Of a DNA stretch of 64,000 nucleotides, positions 1 through 8,407 are shown piece after piece; position 1 is the first letter of the stretch, and the number at the start of each line of letters is the position of its first letter. Source of the DNA: Thermoplasmata archaeon (GTDB taxonomy: Archaea; Thermoplasmatota; Thermoplasmata; Lutacidiplasmatales; SKW197); the NCBI GenBank assembly GCA_038874435.1, contig JAVZCK010000007.1:41023-105022 (forward strand). The letters are read 5' to 3'. The notes below the pieces were generated by a model that saw only the letters and a program-made list of their open reading frames with translations, had not been told where the DNA came from and did no database searches. A program made the position numbers and the translations under genes.

Positions 1-2146
1 CATTCGGCACACTCGTAGCAGTAACACGGATTGTATAGGTACCAGTAACTGGTGTTGGCAGTATTACACCTTCTTCAGCATTTACTGAGTCAGCTGTTCC
101 ACCAGTAACGGAGTGCCCTGGGTTCTTGCCTGAAAACACATTTCCCAGATAGACACTACCATCTGGTGCCGTTACCTTCAAGTCCAGGTTGTTCACAAGC
201 GCCTTTGAGGCACCAACTGTGCCCGGGTAATCTGTCCAGGTGAGAATCACTTTGAAAGGCTGAGCATTTGAGGATATTGTGTACTGGTACTCCTTATACT
301 GGCCTGTAGTAATACCTGTGGTCTCGTCGACAATCTGAAGACCAAGTGTATCACCTGAGAAATAGAGAGAATTGTCAAGGTTAATTCTGCCCCAGCCCTG
401 GCTGTTGTTCGGGAATTTGCCCTCGTTGTTCATATCACTATAGGAGCCAGTTAGCTCAACACCACCAACCATCAGCACCGCTTTTAGCAGAGCAGCTGAA
501 GGTGTAATTGCATTTGCTGGATTCTTTGTGCCAGTCGGATACCAACCCTCTGTGAAATATTGCCTTACAAGAGCTGCATTTCCAGCCGCACATGGGGTTG
601 CCATGCTTGTACCAGCCATACTTATGTAACCCGCGTTATTTGAATTGAGGTTCCCATCTGAATCTGCAGAATACAAGCTATATCCAACTGCTGTGAGTGT
701 GGGCTTCATTCTCCCATCTGCTGTTGGCCCTCTGCTTGAGAAGTAAGCTACATTGTTCTGATTTGGGCTGTTCTGGGAAGCACCGACACTTACCACACTT
801 TTTGCAGTTGCCGGAGAACCCACTGTGCTTGCTCCAGATGAGCCTGAGTTTCCGTTCGCAAACAGAATCAGACAATCCTTGTAGTTCCACATGAACAAAT
901 CGACCATCCTTGCATCATCATCATAGGTGTTAGTAGAGGCACCCCAAGAGTTTGAAATGATTCTTGCACCTGCACTATAAAGAGGCCCAAAGAGGTCATT
1001 TAAATCAGAAGGAATTCCAGAAAGGCTATCTCCTGAGCCTCCAATGTCTGCGAATGCCAGCTTTGCCTTGTATGCCATACCATCATAGGAACTTGTGCCG
1101 CCCACATAGGAGTCATCGCCTGCAATTGTGCCCGCTACATGGGTTCCGTGGCCTGAGCTATCCAAGTCCTTTCCATCTGCAAAATTTTTGTAGAGAACGA
1201 TCTTCCTGTGGTTCTGGTTTACCTGGTTCTGCACAATCTGCACATTCGGGTCTCTGAATGCAGCATGGTCATAGTCAATTCCTGTATCACTCTCTCCTAC
1301 AATCTGTCCTTCTCCGTGAATACCTTTATCCCAGATTTTTCTGTTCTCAGAGATGCCTGTCTGGGTAATCCACTGAGCATTGTTGTTCAGGATTTTCATT
1401 TCATAATAGGGTGAGACGAACTCAACACCTGCCAACTCTGCCACTGCCCTTATGCCTGCCTGGGATAGTTTTGCAATGACCCTTGTACTGCTTGCCTTTA
1501 TCACCTCTCCGCCATAAGAATTTATTACACTCATCACCCCGCCAAGAGCCTCTGGCTCCAGCAACGAAATACTTACCTTTGCTTCTCCCATGCCGCTCAA
1601 GGCAGTATCAACCTTGTAGGCAGGCAGATATTCGCCCACCCATCTAACAAACGAGAGTTTTTTCACTAAAGAAAGGGAGGACGAGGGAACCTTGACTAGG
1701 AATGCGTTGTTTGGGACATACCAGTAAATCTCACAACCCAGATTTACAAGTGCAGTTTTCCATGAATCCTTCACTGGACCTATGAACTGCACAATTTTCA
1801 CATCAGAGCCAACGTTCTGAAGTCCAGACTCACCCTGGAGTGGATCGAACTGGTAGTTTCGGAGAAGAATTGCATTATCCACATTTGCAACTTCAAATCT
1901 ATTTTTCTCCAGTACCGCTTTCTCCTCTCCCGTTACCTCTACAAGTATATAATTATCGTACTTTTCGAGGATATGAATGCCTGATTTTTCAAGCATCTGG
2001 ATCTGCATTGGATTTGCAGATACATACACAACTTCTTTCTCAGTCGCTGGTGTCGCTTTGTAGGTACTCATCACCCAGAAAACACTACCCACTACAACTA
2101 TTGCCAAAAATGCGGCAATTACTGCCACCTTTGTGCATCTCTTCAT
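1..2146 (-). CDS. Subtilisin-like (S8) secreted serine protease, C-terminus cut by window edge
   Basis: The frame is open from the ATG at 2146 to base 1 (715 residues seen), so the C-terminus is missing. Residues 7-25 are hydrophobic after a short basic start, giving a signal peptide or anchor. A propeptide-like region of about 250 residues follows. The S8 triad is visible: Asp287 (SDTGIDYDH), His333 (SGHGTHVAGT) and Ser514 (GTSMATP), with oxyanion Asn433 in FANGNSG. After the catalytic domain comes a beta-rich, P-domain-like region (about residue 575 onward). The protein is expected outside the membrane as a protein-degrading enzyme. The ATG has a GGTGA Shine-Dalgarno site at 2153-2157 and a TATA box at 2179-2188. 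Family assignment is firm; substrate is unknown. Confidence 0.93.
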   Translation of the reverse strand, partial: MKRCTKVAVIAAFLAIVVVGSVFWVMSTYKATPATEKEVVYVSANPMQIQMLEKSGIHILEKYDNYILVEVTGEEKAVLEKNRFEVANVDNAILLRNYQFDPLQGESGLQNVGSDVKIVQFIGPVKDSWKTALVNLGCEIYWYVPNNAFLVKVPSSSLSLVKKLSFVRWVGEYLPAYKVDTALSGMGEAKVSISLLEPEALGGVMSVINSYGGEVIKASSTRVIAKLSQAGIRAVAELAGVEFVSPYYEMKILNNNAQWITQTGISENRKIWDKGIHGEGQIVGESDTGIDYDHAAFRDPNVQIVQNQVNQNHRKIVLYKNFADGKDLDSSGHGTHVAGTIAGDDSYVGGTSSYDGMAYKAKLAFADIGGSGDSLSGIPSDLNDLFGPLYSAGARIISNSWGASTNTYDDDARMVDLFMWNYKDCLILFANGNSGSSGASTVGSPATAKSVVSVGASQNSPNQNNVAYFSSRGPTADGRMKPTLTAVGYSLYSADSDGNLNSNNAGYISMAGTSMATPCAAGNAALVRQYFTEGWYPTGTKNPANAITPSAALLKAVLMVGGVELTGSYSDMNNEGKFPNNSQGWGRINLDNSLYFSGDTLGLQIVDETTGITTGQYKEYQYTISSNAQPFKVILTWTDYPGTVGASKALVNNLDLKVTAPDGSVYLGNVFSGKNPGHSVTGGTADSVNAEEGVILPTPVTGTYTIRVTATSVPN

Positions 2147-2178
2147 ATTATGTCACCAATTGCCCGAGCGGTATATGA

Positions 2179-2188
2179 GTATATAAAC
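2179..2188 (-). promoter_or_regulatory. TATA box for the S8 protease
   Basis: The minus strand reads GTTTATATAC about 33-42 bases before the ATG at 2146, which leaves a short leader containing GGTGA. The spacing fits an archaeal promoter. Confidence 0.6.
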
Positions 2189-2191
2189 CCG

Positions 2192-2220
2192 ATTTGGTAA
2201 ATACCAGTTTTGCACCAAAT
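2192..2220. repeat. Inverted repeat upstream of the protease promoter
   Basis: ATTTGGT (2192-2198) and ACCAAAT (2214-2220) are perfect 7-base arms around a 15-base centre. They lie just upstream of the TATA box, where an archaeal regulator could bind. A role as operator is inference only. Confidence 0.3.
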
Positions 2221-2360
2221 TGCTAATTTTTAACAACTACGGTGTGTTAAAGGCAGATACTGGAATAACACAACAGGTTAGTTAATTTCAAAATTTCACA
2301 CACCAGTATTTCTGCAAGTGTGAGAAGTCGCAAAAACATCACAGTGTTAACCAATGAAAT

Positions 2361-3089
2361 TCACAGATTTTTCCTTAGAACTTTATAGACGCCAGAACTA
2401 TACTGAGCCGCTTTTTTCTCTCGCTCATAAATTTCCGGCGGAATACCTGCAATTCTTGCACAATCCCTGAGAATAACCTTTCTTCTCCCCAGATAGATTT
2501 TTTTCTCGTGAGATAGCGAAAATGCAAACTTCACTACCTCCTCGTCCATATATGGAGAACAAATTTGTTTTCCTAATTCAGATGCAACCTTTTGTTCTAT
2601 TTCCCGCTCAATCCGTGCCTTTTCAAGGTCCTTTTTTAGTTCTTCTTTGAGTTCCTGGGGGTCTGCTCTAAGTATTCTAAGGTACCTGCTGTATCCCCCA
2701 AAGAGTTCGTCGGCACCTGCACCAGTAAGGATTATTTTCTCACTAGCAAACTTGAGAAGAGCATAAACCGGTAATTCGTAGCTAAGTATGAGAATGGATG
2801 AAATCTCTGTTTTTCTTCGTAGTTCCTCGGCTATCCCAAGAACCTCTTTTTCGCTCAACTCTATTTTCTGATGGTTAATTGCCAGAAGATTTGCAGCATG
2901 GACACCCCAAACAATATCTCTAGAGCCAGCAACTCCTACTGTGTATCCCTTTACATTTGCATGCTTTTTTGCAAGAAATGCTATCACAGCAGAATCCAGA
3001 CCGCCAGAAAATGCAATTGCTACATTTTTCTCATCTATGCATTTCGCAACTGCTGCATCCAGAATTTCAAGAAGTTCAATCTCTCTCAT
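2361..3089 (-). CDS. Stand-alone asparagine synthetase-type PP-loop domain protein
   Basis: A 242-residue protein matching only the C-terminal synthetase half of glutamine-dependent asparagine synthetase. The PP-loop SGGLDS lies at residues 28-33 and a second conserved block, GAGADELFGGY, lies in the middle. The class II glutaminase domain of AsnB is absent. The family adenylates a carboxylate with ATP and then lets an amine attack. The ATG at 3089 is preferred to a start at 3116, because homology begins near it and it overlaps the upstream purF by only 14 bases. The overlap with PurF, which has its own class II glutaminase domain, suggests translational coupling. The substrate may be aspartate or something else. 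Confidence 0.75.
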   Translation of the reverse strand: MREIELLEILDAAVAKCIDEKNVAIAFSGGLDSAVIAFLAKKHANVKGYTVGVAGSRDIVWGVHAANLLAINHQKIELSEKEVLGIAEELRRKTEISSILILSYELPVYALLKFASEKIILTGAGADELFGGYSRYLRILRADPQELKEELKKDLEKARIEREIEQKVASELGKQICSPYMDEEVVKFAFSLSHEKKIYLGRRKVILRDCARIAGIPPEIYEREKKAAQYSSGVYKVLRKNL

Positions 3090-4485
3090 TAAAATCCCAG
3101 ATACAAGGTTGAACATGGGCTTTTGTAGTTTCTATATGTGTAGGATAAACACCAGTTACACACCCAAGGCACAGGTCTCTTCGCTCATGCTGTACCGCTT
3201 CCACGAGCCCATTAATGCTTATGTATCCAACCGAATCAGCACCAAGCTTCTCTGCAATCTCCTCTTCAGTCTTGCCTATAGCCACAAACTGTTCTCTTGT
3301 TGTCATGTCAATTCCATAAAAACATGGAGAGATTATTGGAGGAGAGCCGACACGAACATGGACTTCAGTTGCACCAGCATTTCTGAGAATATCAATTATA
3401 CTTCGCATTGTGGTTCCTCTAACTATGCTGTCATCCACAAGCACAACCCTTCTTCCAGCCACAATATCCCTTATCGGATTCAATTTTTCCCTTACATTCA
3501 TTTCTCGCTTTTCCTGTTTTGGAAGAATGAAGGTCCTAGCAATGTATCTGTTCTTTATCAAGCCTTCGTTGTAGTGGATTCCTGAAGCTCTAGAGTAGCC
3601 GAATGCATGGGCTCTGCCCGAATCTGGCACCGGAATTACTACATCTGCATCAACTGGTTTCTCCTTAGCCAACCTCCACCCAATCCTCCTTCTTATTTCA
3701 TACACACTTCTGCCATTCATAATTGAGTCTGCTCTTGCAAAATATGTGTATTCAAAAAAGCAGAACGCTCTTTTGCCAGATGTTCCAATTTTGTAACTTT
3801 CAAAACTACTGGGCTTCAACTCAATCAACTCACCCGGTTCCACTTCTCTTGCAAGCACTGCATCGTTTACATCAAGGGCAACGCTCTCTGAGGCAGCAAT
3901 TGTGTAACCGTCACCACAGCCAACACAGAGAGGACGTAAACCCAGAGGGTCACGGAGTGCAAATACTCTTGAATCCCAGAGAATTGTAAGGGCATAGCTG
4001 CCGTTGAGCACTTTTACAAGTGTTTTAAATGCCCTGATTATGTTTCTGTGCTTTGTGTATTCGTCAGAAAGTATGAAGGCAATGCTCTCCTCCTCACTTT
4101 CCTTTTGATAGCAGTGTCCCCTCGCCTTGAGTTTTTCCTTCAGAATATCTGAGTTAGTGATGATTCCGTTATGAGCTACTGCAATTTCTCCTGCAGGGGT
4201 GCTTACTACATGGGGCTGGGCATTATCTGGAACGGAAATTTTGATCGAGTAGTAATCATGTCCAATACCTACATTACTTGCTAAGTTGTGCAGCTTTTCA
4301 TCATTGAATACATTGTCAACAACCCCAATTCCCTTAACGCTCACAATTTTGCCTTTAAAAACCGAAATACCAGAGGCCTCCTGTCCCCTATGTTGAAGGG
4401 CACGCAGACATCTATACAGAATATAACTTGCAATTTCATCCTTGCAGGCAGTCGCCGCTACACCACACCTTTCATGAAGTGGCAT
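3076..4485 (-). CDS. purF: Amidophosphoribosyltransferase
   Basis: A 469-residue enzyme for the first committed step of purine synthesis: PRPP plus glutamine gives phosphoribosylamine. The N-terminal class II glutaminase begins MPLHERCGVAA; Cys7 would become the catalytic N-terminal cysteine after removal of a short propeptide. The PRPP loop VVLVDDSIVRGTT marks the C-terminal phosphoribosyltransferase domain. Cysteines in CFFEY, SPCFYG and CLGC match the iron-sulfur form of PurF known from Bacillus. It starts one base after the eL37 stop, so the two are cotranscribed. It overlaps the downstream PP-loop gene. PurB and PurD are also in this window, though not in the same operon. Confidence 0.97.
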   Translation of the reverse strand: MPLHERCGVAATACKDEIASYILYRCLRALQHRGQEASGISVFKGKIVSVKGIGVVDNVFNDEKLHNLASNVGIGHDYYSIKISVPDNAQPHVVSTPAGEIAVAHNGIITNSDILKEKLKARGHCYQKESEEESIAFILSDEYTKHRNIIRAFKTLVKVLNGSYALTILWDSRVFALRDPLGLRPLCVGCGDGYTIAASESVALDVNDAVLAREVEPGELIELKPSSFESYKIGTSGKRAFCFFEYTYFARADSIMNGRSVYEIRRRIGWRLAKEKPVDADVVIPVPDSGRAHAFGYSRASGIHYNEGLIKNRYIARTFILPKQEKREMNVREKLNPIRDIVAGRRVVLVDDSIVRGTTMRSIIDILRNAGATEVHVRVGSPPIISPCFYGIDMTTREQFVAIGKTEEEIAEKLGADSVGYISINGLVEAVQHERRDLCLGCVTGVYPTHIETTKAHVQPCIWDFNERD

Positions 4486-4486
4486 C

Positions 4487-4648
4487 TCACCGCGCCTTTT
4501 GCCATGAATATTGTCTCAACCTGGTTGATGCACCATAGCCGCAGTGAGCACATTTCTTTTTTGTGATGTGATAAGTATGATGACCACAGCGTCTGCATCG
4601 GATGTGGGTTTTTCTCCCACCTTTTTTTGAAGGCGTTCCTTTTGTCAT
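4487..4648 (-). CDS. rpl37e: Large-subunit ribosomal protein eL37
   Basis: A 53-residue basic protein starting [13 protein letters not shown]. It carries the zinc-finger pairs C18-x2-C21 and C33-x2-C36 and ends in the typical QYSWQKAR. It binds 23S rRNA in the large subunit. The length is normal for archaeal eL37. The gene is easy to miss because it is short and a longer unrelated frame overlaps it. It follows LSm after 29 bases and stops one base before purF (TGAGATG). LSm next to eL37 is a common archaeal arrangement, which supports both calls. Confidence 0.95.
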   Translation of the reverse strand: MTKGTPSKKGGRKTHIRCRRCGHHTYHITKKKCAHCGYGASTRLRQYSWQKAR

Positions 4649-4677
4649 TCAATCACCATTTCCTGATTAGTTTAAAT

Positions 4678-4893
4678 TTATGGGGAAATAAAGATTACAT
4701 TGTCACCGCGGACAAGGGCCACATCCATCTTTCGCACCACTTCGTTGTTCACAAATTCCTCTGCATTCTTGAGCACTAGATTCATATGTGGGTCGTAGCC
4801 CTCTAGGATTCCCCTGTACGCCCTATTTCCCTTCAGTTCTACCATCACTGGCTTCGTAAGCGCCTGGTTAAGCATTCCGAGCGGTTTAAGCAT
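4678..4893 (-). CDS. LSm (Sm-like) archaeal RNA-binding protein
   Basis: A 71-residue Sm-fold protein starting MLKPLGMLNQAL. The Sm1 motif is visible as VMVELKGNRAYRGILEGYDP with MNLVLKNAEE, and the Sm2 motif as LVRGDNVIFISP. These proteins form seven-membered rings that bind U-rich RNA. The frame runs further upstream, but the ATG at 4893 is chosen because GGTGGGG sits five to six bases before it and family homology begins there. It leads the operon LSm - eL37 - purF - PP-loop protein. Confidence 0.95.
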   Translation of the reverse strand: MLKPLGMLNQALTKPVMVELKGNRAYRGILEGYDPHMNLVLKNAEEFVNNEVVRKMDVALVRGDNVIFISP

Positions 4894-4924
4894 TGTCCCC
4901 ACCATGTTGTTGGAATAAAGCAGG

Positions 4925-4936
4925 TTATACTTAAAC
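4925..4936 (-). promoter_or_regulatory. TATA-like element of the LSm-eL37-purF operon
   Basis: The minus strand reads GTTTAAGTATAA about 32-43 bases before the ATG. It is flanked by 5-base inverted arms (AGGTT 4922-4926, AACCT 4934-4938). Confidence 0.45.
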
Positions 4937-5090
4937 CTATTTGTTTTGGAAATTTTGCCTCTGCAAATCAAGTTAACAAGTAGAAAGAATTTAATATTAT
5001 TTATAGGTTATATAATTAAATTAGTGATTAACAATATGACACTTAAATTAAATTAAAATGATTTTTATTCCAGAAAACTCTTTGATAAAA

Positions 5091-5176
5091 TTTCTCCACT
5101 TTTGAGCACTATCGGACTATTCTCTTAGCTCGTGATGTGTTATCTTGCGTTGAGTAACTTTATGTAAGTGGAGAAA
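5091..5176. repeat. 11-base perfect inverted repeat with a 64-base centre
   Basis: TTTCTCCACTT (5091-5101) and AAGTGGAGAAA (5166-5176) are exact reverse complements. They enclose 64 bases that include TCGTGATGTGTTATC. It could be an RNA hairpin or small-RNA gene, or a regulatory region. Function unknown. Confidence 0.5.
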
Positions 5177-5230
5177 AAGGAAAATCTCTGGAGTACTTAG
5201 ATAACAGCGAAACTCGTGACTTCCCCTATC

Positions 5231-5238
5231 TTAATATA
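5231..5238 (+). promoter_or_regulatory. TATA box for purB
   Basis: TTAATATA lies 23-30 bases before the ATG at 5261, with no Shine-Dalgarno site between. This is the pattern of a leaderless archaeal transcript. Confidence 0.65.
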
Positions 5239-5260
5239 CTCTCTTTCAATACACCTTTTC

Positions 5261-6583
5261 ATGATATGCCCTATTGATTACAGATACGGTCGAGAGGAAA
5301 TGAAAAGAATTTTTGAAGAAAATTCCCGTCTGGAATACATGTTGCGGGTGGAAGGGGCTCTGGCCTTGGTCCAGGCAGAGTTTGGAAACATTCCCGCCGA
5401 GATGGCAGAGAAAATAAATGAAATGGCAACACAAGAGCATGTGAAGATGGAAAGGGTGAAAGAAATTGAGAACCAGATAAAACATGATGTGATGGCGCTG
5501 GTTAAGGCACTCTCAGAGGTTTCGGAAGAAGCAGGTAAATATGTGCATCTCGGTGCCACCTCCAATGACATCATTGACACAGCTAATGCCCTCCAGATAA
5601 AAGATGGGCTTGAAATAATACTTAAAGGACTTGGAGAACTCAGGCGTGTCCTTCTCGCCATTGCAAAAGAACACAGAAATACTGTGATGATTGGGAGGAC
5701 ACATGGCCAGCATGCTGTGCCCATCACATTTGGCCTGAAAATGGCTGTGTTTGCTACAGAGGTAGCAAGACATGAAGAGAGGATTCGACAAGGCATACCC
5801 AGATTCTGTGTTGGAAAACTTCTCGGGGCTGTTGGAACAGGTGCAGCCCTCGGACCAAATGCTCTCAAAATCCAGGAAAAACTGATGGAGAAGCTTGGAA
5901 TCTGGGCCGAAAATGGGTGTACGCAGGTTGTGGGTCGAGATAGATACATAGAACTTGTCTGTCTTCTCGCCAACATTGCAACCACATGCGAAAAATTTGC
6001 AACTGAAATTCGCAACCTTCAACGCACAGAAATCAACGAGGTTTCTGAACATTTTGAGGAAACGCAGGTGGGAAGCTCAACAATGCCTCACAAGAGAAAC
6101 CCAGTAATGGCTGAGAATATTTGCGGGCTTGCGAGAGTTGTGCGTGCCCTTGTGCTTCCTGCATTTGAGAACAATCTGATGTGGCATGAACGCGACCTCA
6201 CCAACTCCTCTGCAGAGCGCTTTATAATTCCTCATGCATTCATTCTCTGCGACGACATTATTCACAAAACCATTTCCCTCTTCAGAAAACTGAATGTGAA
6301 TGCAGAGCAAATGCAGAAAAACATAGAACTCACACAAGGTCTCGTGATGGCTGAGCGTGTAATGATTGAGTTGACAAAGAAGGGCATGGGACGCCAAGAA
6401 GCCCACGAACTTGTGAGAAAACTTTCAATGGAAGCGCTATCAGAAAAAAGGCATCTGAGCGATTTACTTGTGGAAAGACAGATTTTTAGCAGAGAAGATG
6501 TGGAAAAAATATTTGAGGCAGGGAGTTATGTAGGTGTTGCTCCTGAAATTGTGGACAAAATAATCAAGGAACTTGGTGATTGA
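5261..6583 (+). CDS. purB: Adenylosuccinate lyase
   Basis: A 440-residue member of the fumarase/aspartase superfamily. It acts twice in purine synthesis, cleaving SAICAR and adenylosuccinate with release of fumarate. Visible blocks are TSNDIIDT, GRTHGQHAVP and the superfamily signature GSSTMPHKRNP on the flexible catalytic loop. The ATG at 5261 (MICPIDYRYG) is preferred to the upstream in-frame ATG at 5216, because the TATA box lies between the two and homology begins at 5261. The next gene starts one base after the stop, so the pair is probably cotranscribed. Confidence 0.96.
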   Translation: MICPIDYRYGREEMKRIFEENSRLEYMLRVEGALALVQAEFGNIPAEMAEKINEMATQEHVKMERVKEIENQIKHDVMALVKALSEVSEEAGKYVHLGATSNDIIDTANALQIKDGLEIILKGLGELRRVLLAIAKEHRNTVMIGRTHGQHAVPITFGLKMAVFATEVARHEERIRQGIPRFCVGKLLGAVGTGAALGPNALKIQEKLMEKLGIWAENGCTQVVGRDRYIELVCLLANIATTCEKFATEIRNLQRTEINEVSEHFEETQVGSSTMPHKRNPVMAENICGLARVVRALVLPAFENNLMWHERDLTNSSAERFIIPHAFILCDDIIHKTISLFRKLNVNAEQMQKNIELTQGLVMAERVMIELTKKGMGRQEAHELVRKLSMEALSEKRHLSDLLVERQIFSREDVEKIFEAGSYVGVAPEIVDKIIKELGD

Positions 6584-6584
6584 G

Positions 6585-7988
6585 ATGGCTAAGAAAAGGA
6601 AAAAAGAATTGGAAATTAAGAAGAAAAATCTATGGTCTAATCTAAAGAAGGACGAAATAAAGAAAATAGAAGCAACTGGAGAAAAACTGCTGAGGTTTTT
6701 AGAGGCAAAAACAGAACGAGAAGTGGTTGCAAAGGTAAAGGAAATTGCAGAAAAACAGGGTTTTGTGGACATAAACAAGGTCTCAAAAATTGAGCCGGGA
6801 ATGAAGTTGTTTGCTGTGAACAGAGAGAAAAGCATTGCGTTGATTGTGGTGGGGCGAAAAAAGATTGTGGAGGGGATGAACCTCATCGTGTCCCATACTG
6901 ATGCACCACGACTTGATTTAAAACAGATGCCGCTAGTTGAAGATGCTGTTGCGGACCTCTGTTTCCTTGACACGCACTACTATGGCGGAATCAAAAACTA
7001 CCAATGGGTTTCAACACCTCTTGAACTCAGAGGCGTTTTCGTGTTGGGATCAGGGGAGAAGATAGATGTTTCAGTTGGTGAGAAAGATGGAATTTACTTC
7101 ATGATTCCAGACCTTCCGCCGCATTTAGATGATAATGTCCAGGGCAAGAGAAAACTATTGCCTGGGATAAAAGGGGAGGAACTGAATGTGCTAGCCGGAA
7201 GCATTCCGCACGATTCAGATAAGTCCCCACTCAAACTGAATGTGCTCCGCATCCTCAACGAAAAATATGGAATTACGGAGGAAGATTTCGTTTCTGCAGA
7301 ACTCGAGTTTGTGCCTGCCTGGAAACCCGCATATCTTGGGTTTGACAGGGGGTTGATTGCTGCCTATGGGCTTGATGACAGAGTTTGTGTGTTTGCCTCA
7401 CTGGAGGCCCTCTTTGGGTTGAAAGTGCCAGATAGAACATGCATTGCCTATGCTGTGGATAAGGAGGAGATTGGGAGCGACACAAACACCTCTGTCACCT
7501 CTTTGTTTTTCGAAAACCTAGTAAAAAAATTAATCCAGCTTGAGAAAGGGCATGCTTGCAGCACCGAAGTTCTAGATGCTCTCATCAGAACCAAGGCAAT
7601 TTCTGCAGATGTGAAGCCAGGTGTGGACCCAATTTACAAAGGTGTTTATGATTCCACAAATGCGGTGTATGTAAATCGTGGAATGTGTTTCACCAGAGGC
7701 CCATACCATGGCGGGAAGAAAGGTGCAAATGAAGCAAATGCAGAATTTTTGCACGAAATGAGAGTGATTTTAGACAAAGCGGGAGTTGCCTGGCAGTTCG
7801 GAAATTCTGGAAAAATGGATGAAGGTGGGGGTGGCACAGTCGCAAGATATTTAGCCACCAGAGGAATGGATGTAGTGGATGCAGGTGTGCCATTGATTGC
7901 AATGCATGCACCTGTGGAGATTGTGGGTAAGGTAGATGTTCATGCCACTGTAAAAGGTTTCAAGGCATTCTTTGAACATCCTTTTTAA
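6585..7988 (+). CDS. M18-family zinc aminopeptidase (aspartyl aminopeptidase type)
   Basis: A 467-residue dinuclear zinc peptidase that removes acidic N-terminal residues from peptides in the cytosol. Metal ligands can be followed in order: His104 and Asp106 in SHTDAPRLDL, Asp in YGLDDRVC, Glu-Glu in DKEEIGSD, and a late His in LIAMHAPVEI. The N-terminal 40 residues are very rich in lysine. The start at 6585 is chosen over 6573 because GGTGATT, overlapping the purB stop, then serves as its ribosome site. It overlaps the convergent zinc-finger gene by 29 bases. Confidence 0.9.
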   Translation: MAKKRKKELEIKKKNLWSNLKKDEIKKIEATGEKLLRFLEAKTEREVVAKVKEIAEKQGFVDINKVSKIEPGMKLFAVNREKSIALIVVGRKKIVEGMNLIVSHTDAPRLDLKQMPLVEDAVADLCFLDTHYYGGIKNYQWVSTPLELRGVFVLGSGEKIDVSVGEKDGIYFMIPDLPPHLDDNVQGKRKLLPGIKGEELNVLAGSIPHDSDKSPLKLNVLRILNEKYGITEEDFVSAELEFVPAWKPAYLGFDRGLIAAYGLDDRVCVFASLEALFGLKVPDRTCIAYAVDKEEIGSDTNTSVTSLFFENLVKKLIQLEKGHACSTEVLDALIRTKAISADVKPGVDPIYKGVYDSTNAVYVNRGMCFTRGPYHGGKKGANEANAEFLHEMRVILDKAGVAWQFGNSGKMDEGGGGTVARYLATRGMDVVDAGVPLIAMHAPVEIVGKVDVHATVKGFKAFFEHPF

Positions 7989-8115
7989 TGGTTTTTCCAG
8001 AATAACATGTAATGCAGATTTCCCCTCTTAGACACTGGTCGCAGGTGGGAAGTCCACATAGTTTGCAGGTTCTGATTGCCTGCTTCTGACAGATGTGGCA
8101 AATACCAGTTAGCAT
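7960..8115 (-). CDS. Small zinc-finger protein with four CxxC knuckles
   Basis: A 51-residue protein (MLTGICHICQKQ...). Its CxxC pairs are at residues 6/9, 17/20, 25/28 and 34/37, enough to bind two zinc ions. It starts one base after the stop of the DUF59 gene (TGACATG), so the two are translationally coupled. Its end overlaps the convergent aminopeptidase gene by 29 bases. Small proteins of this kind are common in archaea; the function is unknown, and nucleic-acid or protein binding is inference. Confidence 0.75.
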   Translation of the reverse strand: MLTGICHICQKQAIRTCKLCGLPTCDQCLRGEICITCYSGKTIKKDVQRMP

Positions 8116-8116
8116 G

Positions 8117-8407
8117 TCAATCTTTTTTCAATTGCTCAGTAATTTCCTTTGCGGAAACATGACCTTCCACACGCATATCAATGCCCTTTACCCCTGCTAT
8201 TCCCTTGACTTTATTCTTTATGTCAAATGCAATTCTCACGCCCAGAGGACAGAATGGAGAGGAAGGTACGAAAACCAGGTGCACAATTCCATCCTTCACA
8301 CTTAGATTCTGCACCAGACCCATGTCCATAACGCTTATTCCTGTCTCCGGATCAAGAACTTCATTCAACTGCTTTGCCACTTCAAGTTCCAATTCCTTAT
8401 CATCCAT
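8117..8407 (-). CDS. DUF59/MIP18-family protein (SufT/PaaD-like, Fe-S maturation)
   Basis: A 96-residue protein with the MIP18 fold. It has the DPETGISVMDMGLV block near residue 20 and the conserved cysteine in SSPFCPLG. Relatives (SufT, CIA2, PaaD) help deliver iron-sulfur clusters to target proteins. The ATG at 8407 is used rather than a GTG at 8416, because the latter lies inside the GGTGG ribosome site (8413-8417). The gene leads a two-gene unit with the small zinc-finger protein. Confidence 0.88.
   Translation of the reverse strand: MDDKELELEVAKQLNEVLDPETGISVMDMGLVQNLSVKDGIVHLVFVPSSPFCPLGVRIAFDIKNKVKGIAGVKGIDMRVEGHVSAKEITEQLKKD

Larger units (their letters stand above)
4894..5260. other. 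367-base divergent intergenic region
   Basis: Very AT-rich near the LSm promoter (4971-5080), less so toward purB. No coding frame, tRNA or known RNA is recognisable. It holds the LSm and purB promoters, an 11-base inverted repeat (5091-5176), and the sequence TCGTGATGTGTTATC (5130-5144), which recurs with one change upstream of tbp. Confidence 0.6.

Noticed and set aside
2257..2309. Shared ATACTGG/CCAGTAT arms as a regulatory motif with the rbkR palindrome
   Set aside because: Arms are short and far apart (39 bases), and the resemblance to the rbkR site is limited to TACTG.
4458..4652. 64-codon minus-strand frame over eL37
   Set aside because: Out of frame with the clear eL37 protein and overlaps the purF start.
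5278..6015. Long antisense frame of 245 codons inside purB
   Set aside because: It lies opposite a highly conserved enzyme, has no promoter or family resemblance, and reflects codon bias.
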